In this document: piece after piece, positions 52,560 to 61,981 of the stretch
How the letters are laid out: every line of letters starts with the position of its first letter
Numbering within the stretch: the stretch's first letter is position 1
Source of the DNA: Methanobacteriota archaeon
Lineage (GTDB): Archaea; Methanobacteriota; Methanobacteria; Methanobacteriales; Methanobacteriaceae
DNA: 64,000 nt
Reading direction: 5' to 3'
Assembly (NCBI GenBank): GCA_023411115.1
Contig: JAEYPF010000016.1
Location: forward strand, 62,001 to 126,000
Program-made: the position numbers and the translations under genes
The notes under the pieces: generated by a model
Told to the model about the DNA's origin: nothing
Databases searched by the model: none
The model's input: the letters and a program-made list of their open reading frames with translations, nothing else

Positions 52560-53873
52560 TTATACTAAGAAATATTTTAGTGAAGTTTTATCCCCAATTT
52601 CCCCGACTATATTAGCCTGCATTATTTTTTCAACCTCTTCAATTTCATCAGTTTGCCCTAAAGCCCAGCTGAGCTTAACAAAAGCTGTTTCAGGCAGGAT
52701 ATCCCCTGCAGATATTACACCAGCATCTATGATTTTCCTTCCAGTGCTGTAAACATTCATATTGACTTTTCCATAAAAACACTGTGATGTCATAACTACG
52801 GGAATTTCACTATCTCTAGCTCTCTTAAGAGATGGAATAATATCTTCTGGGCAGTGTCCCAAACCAGTTCCTTCCAGAACAATTCCTTTATACCCTTTAT
52901 CAACATGGTAATCAATTAATTCACCTGAAATCCCTGGATAACTTTTAATAAATGCAACCTGAGATTCTACAGCATCATGAAGTTGAACTTCACCGCCTGT
53001 TCTTTTTTTGTACTTTAATTCTTCATCTAAAATTTCTAGCTCACCGTTTCGAACTCTTGCAAGTGGATAAGTGTTTATACTTCTAAAGGTATCTCTTCTA
53101 GATGTATGCATTTTTCTTACTTTTGTACCGCGGTGTAAATCACAATATGTGTCATTTTCAGTTGCGTGCATACAAACCAGGACCTCTGCAATGTCAGATT
53201 TTGCAGCAGTGACAGAATTTAAGAGGTTCAAAAATGCATCTGATGACGGCCTATCTGAACTTCGCTGTGCACCAGTTAATATTACAGGCACAGGAGTATC
53301 CAGCATGAAGCTCAACGCTGCTGATGTATAATGCATGGTATCTGTTCCATGAGCCACAACGACACCATAAGCACCGTCATTTATTTCATCAGCTATGGAT
53401 CTTGCTGATTTAATCCAGTACTCTGGCTTCATATTTTCACTTAATATGTTTAAAACTGCCTTTCCTTTGATATTGGCATGTTCAAGAAGTTCAGGATTAG
53501 CCCGAATAAGGTCATCAGCTGTGAATGCAGGATGAACTGCCCCTGTTTTATAATCAATAACTGAAGCTACAGTCCCTCCAGTTGATATTATAGATATATC
53601 ATGTTTATCACTGTCTTTTTGGATATCAAGCTTTGATAGTTCAATTTTAGGCTTTTCACCCTTTTCTATAAGCTCAATGGCTGCATCTCTTATGTCCACA
53701 CCGATATTATAACCATTTTTAAGTTTTAAAACTAGATGTGTTTCGTCAGCATCCTCTGCCCTATCTAGAAGCATGCCTTCATAAGAAATATCAGGTTTGG
53801 TTATTTTAACGCTGTCACCAATTGATATGCCTTTCGATTTTAAAAATATTTCTGAAGCTCCTCTGTAACTCAT
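52560..53873 (-). CDS. gatD: Glutamyl-tRNA(Gln) amidotransferase subunit D
   Basis: 437-aa glutaminase of the GatDE complex, supplying ammonia for Gln-tRNA(Gln) formation. N-terminal beta-barrel (about 1-80), then an asparaginase fold with the nucleophile Thr in ISIISTGGTVASVID, VVVAHGTDTMHYTSAALSFML (catalytic T-D), and SRRDTFRSIN. Located 27 bases upstream of gatE. Start ATG 53873; the stop overlaps nothing. Core gene. Confidence 0.96.
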   Translation of the reverse strand: MSYRGASEIFLKSKGISIGDSVKITKPDISYEGMLLDRAEDADETHLVLKLKNGYNIGVDIRDAAIELIEKGEKPKIELSKLDIQKDSDKHDISIISTGGTVASVIDYKTGAVHPAFTADDLIRANPELLEHANIKGKAVLNILSENMKPEYWIKSARSIADEINDGAYGVVVAHGTDTMHYTSAALSFMLDTPVPVILTGAQRSSDRPSSDAFLNLLNSVTAAKSDIAEVLVCMHATENDTYCDLHRGTKVRKMHTSRRDTFRSINTYPLARVRNGELEILDEELKYKKRTGGEVQLHDAVESQVAFIKSYPGISGELIDYHVDKGYKGIVLEGTGLGHCPEDIIPSLKRARDSEIPVVMTSQCFYGKVNMNVYSTGRKIIDAGVISAGDILPETAFVKLSWALGQTDEIEEVEKIMQANIVGEIGDKTSLKYFLV

Positions 53874-54098
53874 AAAATCACTCTTTTACCATGTGTAAAT
53901 TCCGAAATTAAATTTAAAATAGTTCTTATTTTGATATTTTTTAATCTACTGTTAAATAATTTAAGTTAGTTTGGATAAGTAATTATTGTAAATATTTACA
54001 AATATTAAATTAAGTTTTTGATCAATCTCAGTTAAATGATTGATTATGTTATCAATAGTTTAAAAATAATATAAATTTAATTTTCAGATGGTGATAAA

Positions 54099-54938
54099 AT
54101 GGGCAAACATGATGAACATGTAATCGAAGCACTTGGAAAAACTAGAATCGTAGTAAAAAATGGAAAAGTCGTAGAGGTTGGAGAGCCCAAAATTAACTAC
54201 TGCCCTCTTTTTGATAAATATCGGGGAATCAAAGAGATTACTCCAGAAGCAGCTAAAGAAAATATAGAATTTCGAATTCAAGATTTTGGAATGTGTACTG
54301 CTGATAGAAAGCTCCGTATGAAAGATTTCTTATCATTTGGCGTTTCTGAAACGTTAGGTACCCTCCTGGATGAAAATACAATTGACTGTGCAGTCATTGT
54401 CAGTGAAGGATGCGGAACTGTAATCATAACTGATCCTGAGTTTGTTCAAGGTATGGCCGGCCGAATATCTGCTTTTTTAAGTACATCCCCAATTAACAAA
54501 ATTATAGACGCCGTAGGACCTCAAAATGTACTTAATCCTGAAACTGCCGAAATTAATCAGATTAAAGGAGCTCTAAAAGCGATTGATATGGGCTATAAAA
54601 ATATAGCAGTTACAATATTATCTCCCGATGATGCGAAAAAACTTAGGGAAATCGAAAAAGAACATGAAGGTATTCAAATTTATATATTTGCTGCCCACGT
54701 CAGTGAAATGTCAAAAGAAGATGCAGAAGCGTTATTTGATCTAGCTGATGTTATAACCGGATGTGCATCCAAATATGTAAGAGAGGTTGGAGAAGAGCGA
54801 GAAGCATTCAAAGCTGGCGCCTCAATACCTATTTATGGAGTTACAGACGCAGGAGAAAAATTCTTAAAAATGAGAATTGAAAAAATTGGGGGGCTTAAAG
54901 ACAAGCCACATGCTAAAGTACCAGAACCTCTGATTTAA
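54099..54938 (+). CDS. Methanogenesis marker protein 8 (DUF2099)
   Basis: 279-aa soluble protein recognised as the methanogenesis-marker-8 type: RIQDFGMCTADRKLRMKDFLSFGVSETL, VIVSEGCGTVIITDPEFVQGMAGRISAFLSTSPI, and GASIPIYGVTDAGEKFLKMR. Cysteine-containing motifs but no canonical cluster. Conserved in methanogens and absent elsewhere, so it supports the organism assignment; molecular function unknown. Divergent from gatD. Confidence 0.9.
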   Translation: MGKHDEHVIEALGKTRIVVKNGKVVEVGEPKINYCPLFDKYRGIKEITPEAAKENIEFRIQDFGMCTADRKLRMKDFLSFGVSETLGTLLDENTIDCAVIVSEGCGTVIITDPEFVQGMAGRISAFLSTSPINKIIDAVGPQNVLNPETAEINQIKGALKAIDMGYKNIAVTILSPDDAKKLREIEKEHEGIQIYIFAAHVSEMSKEDAEALFDLADVITGCASKYVREVGEEREAFKAGASIPIYGVTDAGEKFLKMRIEKIGGLKDKPHAKVPEPLI

Positions 54939-54966
54939 ATTTTTATTTAAAGTTAAAAATAGATTA

Positions 54967-55344
54967 TTAATCTAATCCTGCAAGGGCACGAATCAGGGAA
55001 CTTTGAGTTATAAGACCAACAAGGTTCCCATTTTCAACTACAGGAATCCTTTGATAACCTTTATCTGCCATGATTTGTGTAATTTCAAGAATAGGAGTAT
55101 CCTTATTAGCCACATACAGATCTTTGGTCATTAAATCATTTACCTTAAGACCTAAAGCCTCCCCTCCAGCTAAAAGGACATCTCTGTGAGTTATTATTCC
55201 TACAATCTTTTTATCATCAACTACAGGAAGTCCTCCCACATTACATCTCATCATTTTTAATTTAGCAGCTGCAACCAGGTCATTGGGGGATGTTACATGA
55301 ACTTCTTCGATCATGATATCTTTAGCACTTAACTTTTTAATCAT
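54967..55344 (-). CDS. CBS-domain protein
   Basis: 125 aa made of two CBS repeats (DIMIEEVHVTSPNDLVAAAKLKMMRCNVGGLPVVDDKKIVGIITHRDVLL and DLMTKDLYVANKDTPILEITQIMADKGYQRIPVVENGNLVGLITQSSLI). Binds adenosyl ligands (AMP/ATP/SAM); no enzyme domain attached. Convergent with the methanogenesis marker gene. Confidence 0.93.
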   Translation of the reverse strand: MIKKLSAKDIMIEEVHVTSPNDLVAAAKLKMMRCNVGGLPVVDDKKIVGIITHRDVLLAGGEALGLKVNDLMTKDLYVANKDTPILEITQIMADKGYQRIPVVENGNLVGLITQSSLIRALAGLD

Positions 55345-55488
55345 AGATTTATTTTATTATCAATCATATATTAAAATAAGGAATTCTAAATTTAGTGTTA
55401 TAAAACGTAATTGAAGTCAATAAAAACAAAAAAAATTATAGATATTGATAATTTTTACATTAAATTTTTTTAAGATGAGGGATTAAAC

Positions 55489-56763
55489 GTGACACAGTTA
55501 AAATACGCCAGAAAAGGCCAGATCACCGATGAAATGGAAACTGTTGCAAAAGAAGAGAACATTGATGTTCAAAAGCTTATAAGAAGATTATCAAAAGGAT
55601 ATATTACAATTCCAAAGAATGTAAATGGTAAAAGTGTCCCAAAAGGTATTGGAAAAGGACTCACTACAAAAATTAATGCCAATGTCGGATCTTCTTCAGA
55701 AATAGAAGATATAGAAGTAGAAGTACAAAAAGCAAAGATAGCAGTCGAATACGGTGCTGACGCCGTAATGGACCTAAGCACAGGGCCTGATTTAAAAGCA
55801 GTTAGAGAAAAAATAATGCAGGCTATTGATGTCCCAATTGGAACTGTACCCATTTATGAAGCTGCTGTAGGGGCCTCTGAAGAAAAAGGCGCCGTAATTA
55901 ACATGGATGAAGACGACATGTTTAATGCCATAATAAATCAGGCAAAAGAAGGCGTTGATTTTATGACAATCCACTCCGGAATAACCATCGATACAGTGGA
56001 AAAAGTAAAGAATTCTGACAGGATTATGGGTATCGTAAGCCGCGGTGGGGCTTTTTTAGCAGCATGGATACTCCAAAATGAAGAAGAAAATCCGCTTTAT
56101 AAAAATTATGATTATTTACTTGAAATAGCAGGAGAATATGATGTTACATTAAGTTTGGGAGATGGACTACGGCCAGGATGTCTTGCAGACGCTTCAGACA
56201 TTCCTCAAATTCAAGAACTAGTTACTCTGGGTCAACTTGTTGAAAGAGCAAGAGATGCAGGAGTTCAGGTCATGGTGGAAGGCCCTGGACATGTTCCAAT
56301 TAATCAGATTCAGGCAAATATGGAAATTCAAAAAACAATCTGTAAAGGCGCTCCTTTTTATGTTCTGGGCCCAATTGTAACTGATCTTGCTCCAGGTTAC
56401 GATCACATAACCTCTGCCATTGGAGGGGCCATTGCTGCATCTTCAGGGGCCGATTTCCTCTGCTATGTCACTCCCAAAGAACATCTTGCAATACCAGATA
56501 TAGAAGCTGTAAAAGAAGGAGTTATAGCATCTAAAATAGCAGCACAGGCTGCTGATGTTTCAAAAGGGATAAAAAGTGCATGGAACAGTGAATTAAAAAT
56601 GGCAAAAGCCAGAAGATGCTTTGACTGGGAAAAACAGTTTGAACTTGCATTTGACCATGAAACACCGCGAAAATACAGGGAAAGTAAGTCTACCCCTGGA
56701 GATATGTGTACCATGTGTGGCGAATTCTGTGCCTTAAGAATTGTAAGGGATAACTTAGGTTAA
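55489..56763 (+). CDS. thiC: Phosphomethylpyrimidine synthase ThiC
   Basis: 424-aa radical SAM-like enzyme that converts 5-aminoimidazole ribotide to HMP-phosphate in thiamine synthesis. Seen: ADAVMDLSTGPDLKAVRE, GPGHVPINQIQANM, APGYDHITSAIGGAIAASSGADFLCYVTPKEHL, and the C-terminal [4Fe-4S] ligands CTMCGEFC (about 407-414). It starts at GTG 55489 after TGAGGGA. Archaeal length. No TPP riboswitch was seen upstream. Confidence 0.95.
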   Translation: MTQLKYARKGQITDEMETVAKEENIDVQKLIRRLSKGYITIPKNVNGKSVPKGIGKGLTTKINANVGSSSEIEDIEVEVQKAKIAVEYGADAVMDLSTGPDLKAVREKIMQAIDVPIGTVPIYEAAVGASEEKGAVINMDEDDMFNAIINQAKEGVDFMTIHSGITIDTVEKVKNSDRIMGIVSRGGAFLAAWILQNEEENPLYKNYDYLLEIAGEYDVTLSLGDGLRPGCLADASDIPQIQELVTLGQLVERARDAGVQVMVEGPGHVPINQIQANMEIQKTICKGAPFYVLGPIVTDLAPGYDHITSAIGGAIAASSGADFLCYVTPKEHLAIPDIEAVKEGVIASKIAAQAADVSKGIKSAWNSELKMAKARRCFDWEKQFELAFDHETPRKYRESKSTPGDMCTMCGEFCALRIVRDNLG

Positions 56764-56926
56764 ATAACCCCAATACATTTCTATTTTCTATTTTATTTCT
56801 TAGATCTTATTTCTTATACACCCAATCTAAATAAAACCAACAATTAATCATGGTTTTTTGTTTTTCATTTAATGACTTCGAAAAATAAAAATACTAAAAC
56901 ATGTAATACTATTACTGGGTGATAGT

Positions 56927-57103
56927 ATGAGGTCCATATCAAAAAGATCAAATTTAATGAGAAGAATAAGATCTTACAGTACATGTCCAAGTTGTGGATC
57001 TAACAATCTGGTAAAAATTGATGAATACTATTACGAACCATCAGGATGGTTAGAAATATACGAATGCCAGAACTGCGGATCTCTAGTTGAAAGAATTCTA
57101 TGA
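56927..57103 (+). CDS. Small zinc-ribbon protein
   Basis: 58 aa with CPSCGS (about 19-24) and CQNCGS (about 47-52), one two-knuckle zinc site, and a basic head (MRSISKRSNLMRRIRSYST). The site GGTGATAGT precedes ATG 56927. Nucleic acid binding is plausible. One of four stand-alone small zinc-ribbon genes in the window. Confidence 0.7.
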   Translation: MRSISKRSNLMRRIRSYSTCPSCGSNNLVKIDEYYYEPSGWLEIYECQNCGSLVERIL

Positions 57104-57306
57104 TATTATTCTACAAATAGTCAGAGAAGATATCCCGTAAAAAGTTTTTATAAATTAGTAGATTCTTTGAATAATTTCATCCAAACAGATTATATTGTTC
57201 TAGTTTTTATAAATTTAAGTTTTTTATCGCTATTTTTAAAAAATTATAAGTAGAATCGTTTACATAATTAACAAAGTACATTTTACAATTGTAAGGAGTG
57301 AGCAGT

Positions 57307-57585
57307 ATGGCTATGGAACATGTTGAAGGTAAAAATAAAGGAAATATCGTTCTTTATGCTTTAAGTACATGTGGATGGTGTAAAAAGACCAGAATGCTTC
57401 TTGAAGAGCTTGGTGTTGAATATGATTATGTCTATGTTGATCTCGCAGAAGGTGAAGAAAGATCAAAGGTTATAGAAGATGTTCAAAAATGGAATCCTCA
57501 ACTTTCTTTCCCTACCGTTGTGATTAATAATAAGGATGTTATTGTAGGATTCAAGGAAGATGAACTCAAGGAGAAACTTGGATGA
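57307..57585 (+). CDS. Glutaredoxin-like protein
   Basis: 92 aa, thioredoxin fold with active site STCGWCKKTRMLLEELGVEYDYVYV (CGWC at about 22-25) and the cis-Pro region FPTVVINNKDVIVGF. The stop overlaps the start of the FTR gene (ATGA at 57582), so the pair is translated together; it is probably the substrate or electron carrier of that reductase. ATG 57307 follows AAGGAGTGAGC. Confidence 0.92.
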   Translation: MAMEHVEGKNKGNIVLYALSTCGWCKKTRMLLEELGVEYDYVYVDLAEGEERSKVIEDVQKWNPQLSFPTVVINNKDVIVGFKEDELKEKLG

Positions 57586-58091
57586 GCAATATCGAAATAA
57601 GCGATGAAGAATTGAATTCTTTTTACGAGAATGTAAAAAAAGACGTAGAGGCTCATGGATATCATCTAAATCCAAATGTAGAATTCACAAAAGAACTTTT
57701 GAAAGGCATACTTACTAATGAAAAAAGGTATGGATACGGGGCTTGTCCTTGCAGGCTTGCAGCAAATTATAAAGAGATAGACCTTGATATCATATGTCCA
57801 TGTGATTATAGAGACCCTGATTTAAATGAGTATAATACCTGTTACTGTGGCCTCTATGTTTCAGGAGACATTTTAGAAGGTACAAAGGAACTAACAGCAA
57901 TACCTGAAAGGAGACCTTCATTAGAAGAAAGAGAACAGACAAAAAAAGAAGCTTTAAGTGGTGCTTTATCTTCTCTTGAATTACCAGTGTGGAGATGCAG
58001 CGTCTGCGGTTATTTATGTGCACGTGAAGCGCCTCCAGAAATATGTCCAATTTGTAAAGTTGAAAAAGAACGCTTTAGAAAGTTTATATAG
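57582..58091 (+). CDS. Ferredoxin-thioredoxin reductase catalytic subunit fused to a rubredoxin-like domain
   Basis: 169 aa. Residues about 1-110 match the FTR catalytic chain: ACPCRLAANY, IICPCDYRD and NTCYCGLYVS give the C-P-C/C-P-C/C-x-C cluster and redox disulfide pattern (His of the canonical C-H-C is Tyr here). Residues about 130-168 form a rubredoxin fold: WRCSVCGYLCAREAPPEICPICKVEKERF with CxxC...CxxC iron ligands. It would pass electrons from ferredoxin to the co-transcribed glutaredoxin. The rubredoxin tail suggests an extra electron relay. Confidence 0.93.
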   Translation: MSNIEISDEELNSFYENVKKDVEAHGYHLNPNVEFTKELLKGILTNEKRYGYGACPCRLAANYKEIDLDIICPCDYRDPDLNEYNTCYCGLYVSGDILEGTKELTAIPERRPSLEEREQTKKEALSGALSSLELPVWRCSVCGYLCAREAPPEICPICKVEKERFRKFI

Positions 58092-58287
58092 TTAATTACA
58101 ACTAATTGATTTCTTTAGTAGCTAAATTATTCCCAATTTACCTTATTTTATATAATTAAAACTGTTTTTATTATATTTTTTCCATTAAATACGCTGAGAT
58201 CCCGATTTAACCACGCAAAAGAATAAATAATTATTTTAACAAATAATAATATCAAAGTTAGATTTTTATCTGATTGAGCTGGTTTTT

Positions 58288-59229
58288 ATGGCATCGCTTA
58301 TAAATTTCGCTAAAAAGAATTTAGAAGATTTAATTACACCATTTGGACAGATAGATGTTTTATTACTTTATGGAATCGCTGCAGGCAAACTTAAGAAATA
58401 TCTAAATGATCGGGAGCTTGCAGGTAAGATATGGATGCCTTCTGGAAGAATGCCACATCTACTTAAAAGAGGATCTAAACTGGAGCCCTTATTTGCTTAT
58501 GAACTTGAGGAAGCTGTTACTTTAGAATTTTTAGAGCTAAGATCAAAAACAGAACATCTTTCATCTGCAAGGGATGATCTAACAGATTTACAGGTGAAAG
58601 TATGGCAGTATTTCCTTCCAAGAAAGCTGGCTGATTTCTTTTACGCTACAAATCATGAAGGCTCTGGTCATGAAATTGACAGAATATTTTTTGACATAGA
58701 TAGATCTGATGGTATCTCTGCAGAACAGGCACAGGAAACCACCCGAATTTTTTTGGAAACTGTAAATGAAGATGAAGAGCTTGAAACGTCGTTAGGAAGC
58801 TTTGATACATTTGTTTACTGGACAGGTAATTCTTTCCATTTATTATTCTTTTTAGATGAGCCAGTACCTAATTCATTCTATGATAACCATTTTCAGTATT
58901 CTAAAAATGATCCTGAGCGAAATTTTACAGGAAGGTGGGCTAAAAGAATCAATGAACAGGTTGAGTTTACAGTGGCTGGCGGTCATGAAAGACATGGAAA
59001 CTCAATTAATATAGACCCTTCACAGACCCCTTCCGGAAAATTATGCCGTATTCCCCTAGGAGCTCTGCATATGAAAGATTCGGCGGCCATTAACGGTGTT
59101 TCTGTACCTATAAGTGAGAAAATGCTTTATGAAGATGATTTAGCCCATAAATTGTCCAGTTACAAGCCTAAGGACATTATAAAAAATCTTGAAAAATTCG
59201 AAATGTTTCTTCCTCAAAGATTCAGGTGA
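58288..59229 (+). CDS. Archaeal-eukaryotic primase-superfamily polymerase (LigD PolDom-like)
   Basis: 313-aa protein of the AEP (primase-polymerase) superfamily: motif I IDRIFFDIDRSD (DxD metal site, about 130-141), motif II FVYWTGNSFHLLFFLDEP (S-x-H, about 172-189), motif III NIDPSQTPSGKLCRIPLGALHM (Asp about 230). Adds nucleotides at DNA ends or gaps with NTP/dNTP in NHEJ-type repair. No zinc-binding primase domain. Its stop overlaps the start of the DNA ligase (TGATG), so the two are translationally coupled. Resembles the polymerase arm of an end-joining module; Ku is 35 kb away. Confidence 0.85.
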   Translation: MASLINFAKKNLEDLITPFGQIDVLLLYGIAAGKLKKYLNDRELAGKIWMPSGRMPHLLKRGSKLEPLFAYELEEAVTLEFLELRSKTEHLSSARDDLTDLQVKVWQYFLPRKLADFFYATNHEGSGHEIDRIFFDIDRSDGISAEQAQETTRIFLETVNEDEELETSLGSFDTFVYWTGNSFHLLFFLDEPVPNSFYDNHFQYSKNDPERNFTGRWAKRINEQVEFTVAGGHERHGNSINIDPSQTPSGKLCRIPLGALHMKDSAAINGVSVPISEKMLYEDDLAHKLSSYKPKDIIKNLEKFEMFLPQRFR

Positions 59230-60989
59230 TGAAAATTAAATTTGAAACATTTAACCCGTATTTAGAAAAGCTTGAAAATACAAGTTCTCAAAATGAAATG
59301 GTAGCCATTCTAGCTTCTATTTTCAAAGATTTAGGTGAAGATGAAATAGGTGAGGTCTGCTACCTGGTGCTTGGACAGATAGGGCCGGGTTATGAGGATG
59401 TTAATCTAGGTTTAAGTGAAAAGACTGTACAATCAGCAATTTCTCTTGCAAGTGGCTATGATAAAGCACGTGTAGAGGAAGAAACACGAAATATCGGCGA
59501 CATTGGCGAAGTTGCAAGTAAGCTGATTAAGAATACAGAAAATAAGTTTAAAGTCTTTTCAGCTCGTCATAAAGAGCCCTCTGTAAATGATATTTATAAC
59601 GGTTTCAGGAAAATTGCACTTGCAAGTGGCAAAGGATCTCAAAAGGTTAAAACAAATACACTGGCAGCTATGCTTACCGATGCAGATGATATGGGTAGAA
59701 AATACATTGCAAGGTATGCTAACGGGAAAATGAGGCTTGGAATTGGAGATATGACCATTCTCAACGCGCTTTCTGTTTCCTTTTTTGGATCAAAAGAAAA
59801 GAAAAAAGATCTCGAGCATGCATATAATATAAGTTCTGATATAGGACTTATAGCCCGAGTTTTACGCAACCAAGGATTAAAAGGCGTGAAAGAGATAAAA
59901 ATTTCATTAGAAAGACCTATAAAGGCCATGTTAGCCCAAAGAGTGTCTGAATTCCAAGATATTAGGGAAAAAATTAAATCCAAAGATATTGCGGCTGAAG
60001 AAAAGTTCGATGGTGAGAGAATCCAGGCCCATAAAGATGGGGAAAAAGTAAAACTTTTTTCACGTCGTTTAACAGATGTAACAGATCAATTCCCCGATAT
60101 GGTTGAAAATGTTAAAAAATACGTTAAAGTTGAAAACGCGATTTTAGACGGCGAAGTGATGGCTTATGATTTTGAAAAAGATCAATTCGGCTCATTTCAG
60201 ATATTAATGCAGCGGCGGAGAAAATATGGAATCAAGGAATATAGGGCAAAAATTCCAGTCAGATACATGTTATTCGACGTTCTTTATGTTAACGGAGAAT
60301 CTTTTCTAAATAAAAGTTACCCTCAAAGACGTGGAAAACTTGAAAGTATTGTAGAAGGCGCCAAGTATATTGCACTAGCTAATCGAAGGGTTAGTTCTGA
60401 ACTTGATGATATCGATGATTTCTTTCAGGAATGTATAGGGAAAAATTTAGAGGGTATTGTCTGTAAATCATGTGCAGATGATTCGTATTATAAAGCTGGT
60501 GGAAGAGAATGGACATGGATCAAATGGAAAAAAGAATACATTGATGAATTATCAGATACTCTTGATCTGGTTATTGTAGGTGCATATGCCGGTAGAGGCC
60601 GACGCAGTGGTACTTATGGGGCACTTCTATGCGCTGCCTATAATTCAGATGAAGATGTATTCCAGACTGTTTGTAAACTTGGAACAGGATTTTCTGATGA
60701 ACAATTGAGCAATTTACCTGAAAAGCTTAAAGATGCGCAGGTAGATAAAAGTCCTGCACGAGTTGCAGTAACTAAAGAGATAAGGCCGGATTTCTGGTTC
60801 ACTCCAAAATATGTTGTAGAAGTACTAGGGTCCGAAATAACAAAAAGTCCAGTTCACACATGCAGCTGGAACGATCAAGAAAAACAAGGCCTAGCTTTAA
60901 GATTTCCCCGATTTGTTAGATGGCGAGAAGAAAAATCTCCTGAACAATCTACAAGCTCAGAAGAGATTTTACAGATGTATAAAGGATAA
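59229..60989 (+). CDS. lig: ATP-dependent DNA ligase (archaeal replicative type)
   Basis: 586 aa: N-terminal helical DNA-binding domain (about 1-215), adenylation domain with motif I EEKFDGERIQ (catalytic Lys about 259), motif III LDGEVMAYD, motif IV LEGIVCKS, motif V TWIKWKKEY and C-terminal OB fold with RFPRFVRWREEKSPEQ (motif VI). The main replicative ligase type in archaea. ATG 59229; GTG 59226 just before. Co-translated with the primase-like polymerase. Confidence 0.95.
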   Translation: MKIKFETFNPYLEKLENTSSQNEMVAILASIFKDLGEDEIGEVCYLVLGQIGPGYEDVNLGLSEKTVQSAISLASGYDKARVEEETRNIGDIGEVASKLIKNTENKFKVFSARHKEPSVNDIYNGFRKIALASGKGSQKVKTNTLAAMLTDADDMGRKYIARYANGKMRLGIGDMTILNALSVSFFGSKEKKKDLEHAYNISSDIGLIARVLRNQGLKGVKEIKISLERPIKAMLAQRVSEFQDIREKIKSKDIAAEEKFDGERIQAHKDGEKVKLFSRRLTDVTDQFPDMVENVKKYVKVENAILDGEVMAYDFEKDQFGSFQILMQRRRKYGIKEYRAKIPVRYMLFDVLYVNGESFLNKSYPQRRGKLESIVEGAKYIALANRRVSSELDDIDDFFQECIGKNLEGIVCKSCADDSYYKAGGREWTWIKWKKEYIDELSDTLDLVIVGAYAGRGRRSGTYGALLCAAYNSDEDVFQTVCKLGTGFSDEQLSNLPEKLKDAQVDKSPARVAVTKEIRPDFWFTPKYVVEVLGSEITKSPVHTCSWNDQEKQGLALRFPRFVRWREEKSPEQSTSSEEILQMYKG

Positions 60990-61213
60990 TGAACAGATGA
61001 GTTCAATAATATGGCCATATATACTTATTAAATGGAGTATTAAATCCATATAAACAGTTAAATACAACATAAATTAAGCATATAATTTATTTTTTCATAA
61101 TTTTCAGGGTGAAATAACATGAACTAAACTTTTTTATATCTTAGTAATAATAAATTAATAAATAATATGAAATCAGCAAGACTTATATTGATTTCATTAG
61201 TGGAGGTGAATGT

Positions 61214-61495
61214 TTGACTGATGTTATAAAAAGTACTGGAAAAAGAGAACAATTTAGTCCAGAAAAAATTAGAAAATCTGTAGAAGAAGCTGTTAAAGAT
61301 GCAGGTTTTAGTCCACAACAGAAAATGGATGTTATAGAACATGCTTCACAAGATGCTATACAAATGGCACAAAATAAGAGCCAGGTACAAACAAAACAAA
61401 TAAGAGATGCCATATTAAACGATTTAGAGCAAGATGACCAGCAAGTTGCCCAGGCATGGAAAAAATATGAACAAGAGCATGGAATTAACTACTAA
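61214..61495 (+). CDS. Stand-alone ATP-cone protein 1
   Basis: 93 aa, entirely an ATP-cone domain: VIKSTGKREQFSPEKIRKSVEEAVKDAG, then a helical bundle and DILNDLEQDDQQVAQAWKKYEQEHGINY. The cone binds ATP/dATP and normally sits on ribonucleotide reductases or NrdR. TTG 61214 follows GGAGGTG with 5-base spacing. First of a tandem triplet (next at 61554 and 61982). Confidence 0.9.
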   Translation: MTDVIKSTGKREQFSPEKIRKSVEEAVKDAGFSPQQKMDVIEHASQDAIQMAQNKSQVQTKQIRDAILNDLEQDDQQVAQAWKKYEQEHGINY

Positions 61496-61553
61496 TTTCT
61501 TTCAATTAACGGGATTGAGTAAAAAATATTTAAAATGTATTGAAGGTGAATTT

Positions 61554-61835
61554 ATGACTGATGTAGTAAAAAGAAATGGAAAAAAAGAACCATTTAATGC
61601 TCAAAAATTAAGAAAATCAATTGAAAATGCTGTTTCGGACTCAGGATCTAGCGTAACTCAACAGATGAAGGCAATTGAACATGCCACACAGGATGCTGAA
61701 AATATTGCAAGGGAAAGAAATGAAATAAGCACACAAGAAATTAGAAATGAAATAGTAAATGATTTAGAAAGTGATGCTCCTCAAGTAGCTCAGGCATGGA
61801 GAAATTACGAAAAACAACATGGGATAAACTACTAA
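61554..61835 (+). CDS. Stand-alone ATP-cone protein 2
   Basis: 93 aa; VVKRNGKKEPFNAQKLRKSIENAVSDSG start and ...SDAPQVAQAWRNYEKQHGINY end, closely similar to 61214 (ends HGINY). ATG 61554 after GAAGGTGAA. A 120-base longer open frame upstream is rejected as the start has the ribosome site and the paralogue's exact beginning MTDVVKR. Confidence 0.9.
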   Translation: MTDVVKRNGKKEPFNAQKLRKSIENAVSDSGSSVTQQMKAIEHATQDAENIARERNEISTQEIRNEIVNDLESDAPQVAQAWRNYEKQHGINY

Positions 61836-61981
61836 TTTCTTTTTTTAATTTTTTGAATATCCTCCTAATTTAAATTTAGGCCATATTTTCTTTTTAAACT
61901 GAATTGCTTTATTTTAAATGAATTAGAAGTCATTATTGTTTTTCATTTAGGTCAAATTAATTTATTGAAAGGAGATAACTT

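Noticed and set aside
55345..55488. TPP riboswitch before thiC
   Set aside because: No conserved THI-box features were found in the short AT-rich leader.
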